Shown here: in pieces, positions 1-6,039 of the stretch
Numbering within the stretch: position 1 is the first letter of the stretch
Layout: each line of letters opens with the position of its first letter
Assembly: GCA_002314685.1 (NCBI GenBank)
Contig: DCHB01000071.1
Span: 1 to 19,241, forward strand
Source of the DNA: Clostridiales bacterium UBA1763
GTDB lineage: Bacteria; Bacillota; Clostridia; Oscillospirales; Oscillospiraceae
DNA: 19,241 nucleotides
Direction of reading: 5' to 3'
Translations under genes and position numbers: made by a program
The notes under the pieces: model-generated
Seen by the model: only the letters and a program-made list of their open reading frames with translations
The model's database searches: none
What the model was told of the DNA's origin: nothing

Positions 1-21
1 TTTAGTTTTTTGACAGTCTCA

Positions 22-52
22 AAAGCTGTTGCTTTGCAACAGCTTTCTTTTT
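22..52 (+). terminator. Hairpin terminator at the left edge
   Basis: A perfect 11-bp inverted repeat (22-32 with 36-46, loop ttt) is followed on the plus strand by a pyrimidine/T tract (47-60). This is the shape of a Rho-independent terminator for a plus-strand gene ending left of the window. Read on the minus strand, the same hairpin follows the stop codon of the GlmU-like gene but has only a short T4 tail, so it probably serves both convergent units, more weakly in the minus direction. A second small palindrome (8-13 with 19-24) overlaps the left arm. Confidence 0.7.
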
Positions 53-710
53 ATTTTCTTATGACTATATTGTCCTTGTCCTTATATATCCCGTTTTCGG
101 GAACAACACCACGCACAGAGCTTATCGGGTAGATGCTCACGCCTCTGCCAAGCACCGTGCCCGGGTTTAACACACTGTTGCAGCCGACCTCGACACAGTC
201 GCCGAGAATAGCACCGAACTTTTTTCTGCCAGTTTCTATCTCGCCCTCGGGGGATTTTACAACGACAAGCGTCTTGTCGCTTTTAACATTGCTCGTAATT
301 GAGCCCGCACCCATGTGTGATTTGTAGCCGAGAATTGAGTCGCCGACATAGTTATAGTGCGGTGTCTGCACATTGTCGAACAAAACAACGTTTTTAAGCT
401 CGACGGAGTTGCCTATGACACAGTTTTTGCCGACTATTGCACTGCCTCGTATAAGCGCACAGTGGCGCAGCTCGGCACCGTGGTCTATTATGCAGGGAGC
501 GCCGATGTATGCCGAGGGAAAAATCTTGGCATCCCTTGCAATCCAGATATTTTCTCCGCGCTTTTCATACTCATCCTCGGGGAGGGTATTGCCGAGCTTT
601 ACGATAAAATCGCTTATATCCGCCAAAACCTCCCACGGGTAGGTTTTGCCCTCGAACAGAGGGGCGGCTATTGTTTTTGAAAGGTCAAGCAGTTCGCTAA
701 TCTCAAGCAT
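51..710 (-). CDS. GlmU C-domain-like left-handed beta-helix acyl/nucleotidyltransferase
   Basis: The 219-residue protein has hexapeptide repeats from about residue 55 to 200 (for example IWIARDAKIFPSAYIGAPC and the run GSAIVGKNCVIGNSVELKN), the hallmark of a left-handed beta-helix. The segment TPHYNYVGDS (117-126), followed by MGAGSITSN, resembles the acetyltransferase active-site region of bifunctional GlmU, where a histidine precedes YxGD. The N-terminal uridylyltransferase domain of GlmU (about 230 residues) is absent, so this is a stand-alone helix domain with a short helical N-terminus. Its ATG follows the glmM stop codon with no gap, so the two are surely co-transcribed. By inference it acts on an amino-sugar-1-phosphate or nucleotide sugar made downstream of GlmM. 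Acetylation of glucosamine-1-phosphate is the simplest guess, with a separate uridylyltransferase elsewhere. The fold is secure; the substrate is not. Confidence 0.8.
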   Translation of the reverse strand: MLEISELLDLSKTIAAPLFEGKTYPWEVLADISDFIVKLGNTLPEDEYEKRGENIWIARDAKIFPSAYIGAPCIIDHGAELRHCALIRGSAIVGKNCVIGNSVELKNVVLFDNVQTPHYNYVGDSILGYKSHMGAGSITSNVKSDKTLVVVKSPEGEIETGRKKFGAILGDCVEVGCNSVLNPGTVLGRGVSIYPISSVRGVVPENGIYKDKDNIVIRK

Positions 711-2072
711 TTATTTCACCCTTATGAGCCTTCCGCATTCACGCATTGCGTCGATTATAAACTCAACGCCCTTTTCGCACTTTTCCTCGTCTATTGCCTC
801 GACCATTACACGCAAAACGGGCTCTGTGCCGCTTTTGCGAAGAAGCACTCTGCCGTCATCGCCGAGGGTTTCCTCAAGCTTTTTAACCGCCGCTTTGACG
901 CACTCGCAGTCTAAGGTTGCGTCCTTATCGTCAACGACGACATTTTTAAGTAACTGCGGATACATCACAACGGGAGAAGCCAGCACGCTTAAAGGCTGCT
1001 TGCTCTCGCACATTGCCTCCATAATCTTGATTGCGGTCAAAATACCGTCTCCCGAGTTTGCAAGGCGTCCGAAAATAATGTGTCCCGATTGCTCGCCGCC
1101 GAGGATATGACCGTTTGCACGCATATTCTCAGCTACGTATTTATCGCCGACCTTGGTTTTTTCGTAGCCTATGCCGAGGGCATCAAGTGCCTTATAAAGC
1201 CCCATATTGCTCATAACGGTTGTGACTATCTTCTTGTTGCCGAGCATTCCGCTGTCGTACATATACTTGCCGCACACGTACAGAATGTGGTCGCCCGTGA
1301 TTATATTGCCCTTTTCGTCAACTGCAAGGCAGCGGTCTGCATCGCCGTCAAAGGCGAAGCCGACATCAAGTCCCTTTTCCAAAACAAACTGCTGAATTTT
1401 CTCGATGTGCGTTGAGCCGCAGTCAACATTGATATTCAAGCCATCAGGGTTGTTGCTGATTACATAGGTATCGGCACCGAGGGCATCGAAAACGCTCTTT
1501 GCCATCATCCACGTACTGCCGTTTGCACAGTCAAGTCCTATTTTCTTGCCCTTGTACGAGCGTGTTGCAAGTGAGATGAGGAAGCCTATGTAGCGGTTGC
1601 GTCCCGCGGCATAGTCAATAGTTCTGCCGATTGCGCTGTCTTTTGCATAGGGAAGCTCATCGGCGCCTGCGGCACATTTGTCGATATACGCCTCAATGCC
1701 GTCAAGCACATCATCGCCCATTTTTTCACCTGCGCCGTTAATGAGCTTTATGCCGTTGTCAAAATACGGGTTGTGGCTTGCGGATATCATAATTCCGCAG
1801 TTAAAATCATCCGCCCTTGCAATGTAGGACACGCTGGGGGTTGTGGTCACGTGCAGAAGGTAGGCATCCGCGCCCGAGGCTGTAAGTCCCGCGCAGAGCG
1901 CCGCCTCAAACATATAGCTTGAGCGTCGGGTATCCTTGCCGATTACAACTCTCGCCTTGCCCTCTCTGCCGTAAAACCAACCGAGATAGCGGCCTATCTG
2001 GAATGCGTGCATGACTGTCAAATCGACATTAGCTTCCCCGCGGAAGCCGTCTGTTCCGAAATATTTACCCAT
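711..2072 (-). CDS. glmM: Phosphoglucosamine mutase GlmM
   Basis: GlmM interconverts glucosamine-6-phosphate and glucosamine-1-phosphate for UDP-GlcNAc, peptidoglycan and wall polymer synthesis in the cytoplasm. The 453-residue protein opens with GKYFGTDGFRG and carries all signatures of the alpha-D-phosphohexomutase family: the phosphoserine loop ISASHNP (catalytic Ser about residue 99), the Mg-binding loop DGDADR (242-247), the sugar-binding loop GGEQSGH (325-331) and the phosphate-binding loop RKSGTEP (412-418). The start at 2072 is chosen over an upstream ATG at 2108 because AAGGAG (2079-2084) lies 6 nt before it and the FGTDGFRG N-terminus is standard. The longer reading would overlap the end of the NagB-like gene. 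It lies 13 bp after that gene and directly before the GlmU-like gene, forming an amino-sugar phosphate operon. Length matches the family. Confidence 0.97.
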   Translation of the reverse strand: MGKYFGTDGFRGEANVDLTVMHAFQIGRYLGWFYGREGKARVVIGKDTRRSSYMFEAALCAGLTASGADAYLLHVTTTPSVSYIARADDFNCGIMISASHNPYFDNGIKLINGAGEKMGDDVLDGIEAYIDKCAAGADELPYAKDSAIGRTIDYAAGRNRYIGFLISLATRSYKGKKIGLDCANGSTWMMAKSVFDALGADTYVISNNPDGLNINVDCGSTHIEKIQQFVLEKGLDVGFAFDGDADRCLAVDEKGNIITGDHILYVCGKYMYDSGMLGNKKIVTTVMSNMGLYKALDALGIGYEKTKVGDKYVAENMRANGHILGGEQSGHIIFGRLANSGDGILTAIKIMEAMCESKQPLSVLASPVVMYPQLLKNVVVDDKDATLDCECVKAAVKKLEETLGDDGRVLLRKSGTEPVLRVMVEAIDEEKCEKGVEFIIDAMRECGRLIRVK

Positions 2073-2085
2073 AGTTTTCTCCTTA

Positions 2086-2775
2086 TCAGAGCTTTGACGC
2101 GGCTTCATTATCGAGGCACAGCGTCATATTCATGTGCATCTGCAGCATTGCCGCAGGCACATAGGTCGAGGTCTTTCCGTAAACAAGCTTGTGGATAATA
2201 TCCGCTTTTTCCTCTCCGAATGCGACTAAAATTACATTTTTCGCACTGCAGATCGTTTTAAGTCCCATTGTCACGCCGAAATCGGGGACATTTTCCACTC
2301 CGCCGAAATGCTCGGCTTTCATTTTCTTTGTGCTGTCGGTCAACTGCTGTGTATGTGTGAGTGTATCGTAAAGCGTGGCGGGCTCGTTGAAGCCTATATG
2401 TCCGTTGAGTCCTATTCCGAGGACTAAGAGGTCAAGTCCGCCGCAGGCTTTGATTTCTTCGTCGTAGCTTTCGGGTGCGTCAAAATCGGGTGTGTGTACC
2501 TTTTTAATATTGAGCTTTGAATAAAGCTTCGCATTAAGCTCATAAGCGCAGGATTTTTCATCGTCCGCGCCGAGCTTTTCATACTCGCAGATGTTAAAGG
2601 CGTTCACTGCGGAAAAATCCGCATCTTTGCAATCGGCGATAAGCGGGAAAATATCCTCAAAGGTCTCCCCCGCCGCAAACGCAATACTCGCATCGGGCTT
2701 ATCCGCCACAAAATCGCAGACAGCCTTTGCAACATAAGCGGCTATATTTTCTTTCGTATCCTTAACGGTTTTCAT
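2086..2775 (-). CDS. NagB-family (glucosamine-6-phosphate deaminase/isomerase-like) protein with altered active site
   Basis: The 229-residue protein has the NagB fold signature LGIGLNGHIGFNEP (119-132), with the catalytic histidine (His126) and glutamate (Glu131) in place, and the late Lys190 in AFGEEKAD. Bacterial NagB converts glucosamine-6-phosphate to fructose-6-phosphate and ammonia. Compared with E. coli NagB from memory, three expected elements differ: the NMDEY motif holding catalytic Asp72 reads NICEY, with Cys63 encoded by TGC; the phosphate loop GGTP reads GETF (36-39); and the arginine of the SRFF segment that contacts substrate phosphate appears replaced around Glu155. It is also about 10-35 residues shorter than typical NagB. 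Its place before glmM suggests a role at the glucosamine-6-phosphate branch point, either as a diverged enzyme or as a sensor; this is inference. An AAGGAAG ribosome binding site precedes the ATG. Confidence 0.85.
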   Translation of the reverse strand: MKTVKDTKENIAAYVAKAVCDFVADKPDASIAFAAGETFEDIFPLIADCKDADFSAVNAFNICEYEKLGADDEKSCAYELNAKLYSKLNIKKVHTPDFDAPESYDEEIKACGGLDLLVLGIGLNGHIGFNEPATLYDTLTHTQQLTDSTKKMKAEHFGGVENVPDFGVTMGLKTICSAKNVILVAFGEEKADIIHKLVYGKTSTYVPAAMLQMHMNMTLCLDNEAASKL

Positions 2776-2788
2776 ATAAAGCTTCCTT

Positions 2789-2794
2789 TATAAT
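2789..2794 (+). promoter_or_regulatory. Possible -10 element for the DUF421 operon
   Basis: A perfect TATAAT lies in the 60-bp gap between the divergent NagB-like and DUF421 genes, 47 nt upstream of the chosen DUF421 start. No good -35 hexamer stands at 16-18 bp, so this is only a candidate. I found no convincing separate minus-strand promoter for the NagB-like gene in the same gap. Confidence 0.35.
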
Positions 2795-2835
2795 TTGCCT
2801 CAAATGGGAAATGCTATTTGCGGAGGCGTTGGTTT

Positions 2836-3516
2836 ATGGCTATTGTTTTTATAAGAACACTGATATTATATTTTACTCTCTTGGTTTCAATGCGGATAAT
2901 GGGCAAGCGTCAGTTAGGTCAAATGGAGCTGTCCGAATTTATTGTTGCCGCGCTCATTGCAGACCTCGCCTCAACTCCGCTTCAGGATATAGGCACTCCC
3001 CTGCTAAATGGTCTCGTGCCGATTTTAACGCTGTTCTGTCTCGAAATAATAATCGCGGGGCTTTCCATGCGCAGTATGAAGGTGCGGCGTTTTGTGTTCG
3101 GAAAACCCGAGATTTTAGTTCAAAACGGGCAGATTGACATGAAAAAGATGCACAAAAACCGCTTCACTCTCGACGAGCTTATGCAGGAATTACGCTCACA
3201 CGGTTTAAGCGACACCTCAAGTGTTGCCTATGCAGTGCTTGAAACAAGCGGTCAGCTTAACGTAATAATCGAGCCGTCCGAGCAGCCCGTTACCCCGTCT
3301 CAGCTTAATATTGAGACCGAAAACAACGGCTATTCGCACATAATAATCAACGAGGGCAGGATACTTGACAACAATCTGCGGCTTTCAGGGCGTGACCGTC
3401 GCTGGCTTAACAAGCAATTAAATGCGCAAGGCATTGCCTCGAGCGAGGATGTTTATATCTTCACGCTCAGCGATTCGGGCAAAACATTCTGTCAGAAGAA
3501 GGAGAATGCAAAATGA
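2836..3516 (+). CDS. DUF421 (YetF-family) membrane protein
   Basis: This 226-residue protein starts with a hydrophobic segment (about 2-18), then the family motif RxMGKRQLGQMELSEFIVA (about 20-38). Two more hydrophobic stretches follow (about 35-50 and 56-75), then a soluble C-terminal region with KPEILVQNGQID, which is typical of YetF/YrbG-like DUF421 proteins. A cytoplasmic C-domain behind a small membrane anchor is the known architecture; the biochemical role is not established. The ATG at 2836 is preferred because GGAGG (2822-2826) stands 9 nt before it; an in-frame TTG at 2818 lies upstream of that site. The stop overlaps the ATG of the DUF4363 gene (ATGA), indicating translational coupling. 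This gene pair recurs in Clostridia. Confidence 0.93.
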   Translation: MAIVFIRTLILYFTLLVSMRIMGKRQLGQMELSEFIVAALIADLASTPLQDIGTPLLNGLVPILTLFCLEIIIAGLSMRSMKVRRFVFGKPEILVQNGQIDMKKMHKNRFTLDELMQELRSHGLSDTSSVAYAVLETSGQLNVIIEPSEQPVTPSQLNIETENNGYSHIIINEGRILDNNLRLSGRDRRWLNKQLNAQGIASSEDVYIFTLSDSGKTFCQKKENAK

Positions 3517-3893
3517 AACGCGAAATTTCCGCATACATTCTTCTTATCGTGCTTCTTTTAGGCTCGCTTATTAACATCAAGGTGTTGGACAGTAAAATTG
3601 ACAGTCTGCGCACACAGGCTGAAAGCGCGTATAAAAGCGCACAGCTTCATAACTACGGCAAGGCTAAAGCAGAGCTTTTATCCGCCTGCGATGAGTGGCT
3701 CGGCATGGACAGCTATACGCACATTTTCATCCGTCACTCCGAGATTGACAGTACAACGGACGCATTTTTCGATATGCTGTCGGATATAGCCTCCGAGGAT
3801 GCCGAAGGGGCAGACGGAAGCTACCGAAAGCTCGATGCGCATTTATCGTCGCTTATGACGATTGAGCATCTGAGCTTCGGCAGTATTTTCTGA
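3513..3893 (+). CDS. DUF4363 family protein
   Basis: The 126-residue protein has one N-terminal transmembrane segment (about 7-22, rich in I/L/V) followed by a polar helical domain with the pattern KAEL..ACDEWLGMDSYTHIFIRHSEID. That pattern matches DUF4363 proteins, which in Clostridia are commonly encoded next to DUF421 proteins. The start overlaps the DUF421 stop by ATGA, so the two are translated in tandem. The predicted topology places the C-terminal domain outside the membrane, where it could partner the DUF421 protein; this is inference. Its stop codon (3891-3893) directly abuts the nrdR stop codon on the other strand, leaving no intergenic terminator. No enzymatic motif is visible. Confidence 0.85.
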   Translation: MKREISAYILLIVLLLGSLINIKVLDSKIDSLRTQAESAYKSAQLHNYGKAKAELLSACDEWLGMDSYTHIFIRHSEIDSTTDAFFDMLSDIASEDAEGADGSYRKLDAHLSSLMTIEHLSFGSIF

Positions 3894-4349
3894 TTATTTA
3901 TCGCTGAGGAGCTTCGTGAGCTCTTCCATGAAGGTGTTGATGTCCTTAAAGCTGCGGTAAACGGAGGCAAAGCGGACATAAGCGACCTCATCGACATCTT
4001 TTAGTCTCTTCATGACCATTTCGCCGATGCTGACCGTGCTTATCTCGCGCTCGAGTGCGCTCTGGAGCTCCTGCTCGATTTCGTCCGCAATTTTCTCAAG
4101 CTGTGCAAGAGAAACGGGACGCTTTTCGCAGGCGCGTACCATGCCGTTTATGAGCTTGACGCGGTCAAAGGTCTGTCGTGAGCCGTCACGCTTGACAACG
4201 ACCAAAGGCAGATGCTCAATGATTTCGTATGTTGTGAAACGCTTCTGACACGCAAGACACTCTCTGCGTCGGCGAATCGTTGAGCCCTCCTCGGCGGGGC
4301 GGGAGTCAATTACCTTGCTTTCAAGGAATCCGCAAAACGGACATTTCAT
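3894..4349 (-). CDS. nrdR: Transcriptional repressor NrdR
   Basis: NrdR senses ATP/dATP and represses ribonucleotide reductase genes by binding NrdR boxes. The 151-residue protein has the diagnostic N-terminal zinc ribbon (Cys3, Cys6, Cys31, Cys34; MKCPFCG and CLACQKRFTTYE) with the basic RRRRE run, then an ATP-cone domain (about 49-139) beginning LVVVKRDGSRQTFDR. Length and start are exactly as in the family, and GGAGG lies about 8 nt before the ATG. No nrd reductase gene is in the window, so it acts in trans here. Just upstream is a 20-bp perfect inverted repeat with a T6 run (see separate entry). That leaves only 24 nt to the start codon, so its promoter or read-through source is unclear. 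It abuts the DUF4363 gene tail to tail. Confidence 0.97.
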   Translation of the reverse strand: MKCPFCGFLESKVIDSRPAEEGSTIRRRRECLACQKRFTTYEIIEHLPLVVVKRDGSRQTFDRVKLINGMVRACEKRPVSLAQLEKIADEIEQELQSALEREISTVSIGEMVMKRLKDVDEVAYVRFASVYRSFKDINTFMEELTKLLSDK

Positions 4350-4373
4350 TTGGCTTTCCTCCGTGAAAAAACA

Positions 4374-4428
4374 TTATGTAGCATTATCTTATACAGTATA
4401 ACACAACATATAAGATAATGCTACATAA
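4374..4428 (-). terminator. 20-bp AT-rich inverted repeat, probable rnmV terminator or nrdR leader hairpin
   Basis: Arms 4374-4393 and 4409-4428 are perfectly complementary over 20 bp with a 15-nt loop. On the minus strand the hairpin begins 2 nt after the rnmV stop codon and is followed by TGTTTTTT, so it can act as an intrinsic terminator. It is unusual in having only four G:C pairs in 20, and the nrdR ribosome binding site follows within a few bases. A regulatory dyad or leader attenuator is an alternative reading. Confidence 0.65.
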
Positions 4429-4430
4429 AT

Positions 4431-5003
4431 TTACATTGCCATGAATTCGTCACGGCTCATTATTACATTCAGAACATCGAGCAGCGCGCCCGATGTCATC
4501 CTTGAGGGCAGATTGAGCTTTTCAAGTAGCCTCGCTCTGTTTTGTGAGCTGTCGGGCGTACCCGTGAGCTTTTTTGCGTACATATCAGCCTTCGTTATCT
4601 CGGCTTTTTTGTTCTCGCTAACTCCGTCAACAGTCGCGCCCGCCTTGATTAGTGCCTCGAGCAAAACCTCGGGTCTCATACCCTCAACGCCGAGCTTGCC
4701 CTCCTTTGAGGATTTTGCCTTGCGGCGTTCCTTGCCGTAAACCTCGGGGATATATGCGTGCTTGAGCTTTTCGGGCGGAACACAGCCCTTTATGAAATTG
4801 CGGATAACAAAGCCCGCAGAATCGGAGTCGGTTAAGACAATCATGCCCCGTTTTTCGGCAAGCGTACGCAAAAGCTGTTGCTTCTCCTTGCTCTTAAACA
4901 CGCCGAAGCCCGAGGTTTCGATAATTACGGCATCAACTACCTGCGAAAGCGTGTTTTTGTCGTACTTGCCCTCGACAACGATGACCTCAGCTATTTTCTT
5001 CAT
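4431..5003 (-). CDS. rnmV: Ribonuclease M5 (5S rRNA maturase)
   Basis: RNase M5 cleaves the 5S rRNA precursor on both sides of the double helix in low-GC Gram-positives, with help from ribosomal protein L18. The 190-residue protein has an N-terminal Toprim domain with the conserved glutamate in VVEGKYD (Glu11) and the metal-binding DSD (59-61) in LTDSDSAG, then the KRRKAKSSKEGKLGVEGM segment and C-terminal RMTSGALLDVLN typical of the family. The ATG at 5003 is chosen because MKKIAEVIVVEGKYD is the usual N-terminus; an in-frame GTG at 5018 would add five residues. It overlaps the end of holA by 17 bp. In many Firmicutes rnmV is followed by ksgA; here it is followed by a hairpin and nrdR. Confidence 0.95.
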   Translation of the reverse strand: MKKIAEVIVVEGKYDKNTLSQVVDAVIIETSGFGVFKSKEKQQLLRTLAEKRGMIVLTDSDSAGFVIRNFIKGCVPPEKLKHAYIPEVYGKERRKAKSSKEGKLGVEGMRPEVLLEALIKAGATVDGVSENKKAEITKADMYAKKLTGTPDSSQNRARLLEKLNLPSRMTSGALLDVLNVIMSRDEFMAM

Positions 5004-6039
5004 CGCTTTCACCCGCACAAATGCGCATTACGCATTCCTTAAGAAGCTCCTTAGGCTCGGTTTTACTGCTTTTCATGGCGTAATCGGTCTCGGCGCACAG
5101 CTCAATCGCGCGGCGAAGCTGTCCCGCCTTGAAGCGTCTTGCGCTATTCATAAGCCTCGATGCGAGAAAATCGTACTTAAGCGAGCAGGTTTTCATCACA
5201 TAATCCTTGCCGAGATTGCCGTCAATCGCGAGTCGCGCGGCAAACAGCTTGCGCATCTGAGCCGCTAAAACCGCGTTTATCATAATAGGCTCGTTATCCT
5301 TATCGTCAAGAAGCTCGCCTAAGAGCGTCATCGCACTGTTATACTCGCCGTTAGCTATGCAGTCGGTCATGTCGAAGGTCACAGCCTCGGGGATATGATG
5401 CGCAACGGCATTTACATCGTCAATTGTTACCTTATCCGCCTTTGCATAAGCCGCAATCTTGCTTATTTCGGGGATAAGCCTGCTCATAATATCGCCGCTG
5501 ACAGCAATAAGCCGCTGTGCGGCATTGACCTCAATCGCCTTGTCAAGTGCGGCAAATCGCCTCACTATCCAGTTAATCAAATCGCCGTTTGACTGTGCCG
5601 TGACATGAACCTCAACGCCGATTTTGTCAAATGACTTGAAAAGCTTCAGCCTTTTATCGGGCGTAAACTCACTGTCGCACAAGAATACCACAGTGCAGTA
5701 TTCGGGAATATCCCCGAGAAGCTTAATAAGCTCCTCCGACTGCGGCACTGTATTCAAGTCTATTCCCTTGACCTCGACAAGACTGCGCTCGGACAAAAAC
5801 GGCACACTGTCAATCGCCTCGGAAAGGCTCAAAAGTGAAAAGTCCCTCTCATTGAGCTTTCTGTAGCTGAAATCGTCCGCCTCATCTGTTATGCACAGCT
5901 TTTTGATTTCGGCATAGTAAAGCTCGGCAAGATAGTCCTCGGGCCCCCAAATAAGATAAAGGCGCTGAGGTCCGTCCTGCTTTAATGCACGCACGCTGTC
6001 CTTAAAGCTGAATTTTACTTCGTTTTTCTTCTTAGCCAT
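4987..6039 (-). CDS. holA: DNA polymerase III subunit delta
   Basis: The delta subunit is the clamp-loader component that opens the beta sliding clamp during replication. The 350-residue protein has the HolA pattern: an N-terminal RLYLIWGPEDYLAELYYAEIKK segment (about 26-47), an AAA-like middle with EYCTVVFLCDSEFTPDKRLKLFKSF, and a helical C-terminal domain with EPIMINAVLAAQMRKLFAARLA and a KAGQLRRAIELCAETDYAMKSS segment matching the LxxAxxxLxxxDxxxKsg signature of the family. Its ATG directly follows the comEC stop codon with no intervening base, so its ribosome binding site lies inside comEC. The comEC-holA order is widespread in Firmicutes. Nothing is truncated. Confidence 0.95.
   Translation of the reverse strand: MAKKKNEVKFSFKDSVRALKQDGPQRLYLIWGPEDYLAELYYAEIKKLCITDEADDFSYRKLNERDFSLLSLSEAIDSVPFLSERSLVEVKGIDLNTVPQSEELIKLLGDIPEYCTVVFLCDSEFTPDKRLKLFKSFDKIGVEVHVTAQSNGDLINWIVRRFAALDKAIEVNAAQRLIAVSGDIMSRLIPEISKIAAYAKADKVTIDDVNAVAHHIPEAVTFDMTDCIANGEYNSAMTLLGELLDDKDNEPIMINAVLAAQMRKLFAARLAIDGNLGKDYVMKTCSLKYDFLASRLMNSARRFKAGQLRRAIELCAETDYAMKSSKTEPKELLKECVMRICAGESDEENS

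Noticed and set aside
646..1110. 154-codon plus-strand frame opposite the end of glmM
   Set aside because: Serine-rich translation typical of an antisense shadow; no ribosome binding site or domain.
4394..4414. NrdR-box-like sequence in the loop and right arm of the inverted repeat
   Set aside because: ACACAACATATAAG only loosely resembles the palindromic NrdR box and has no second copy at the expected spacing.
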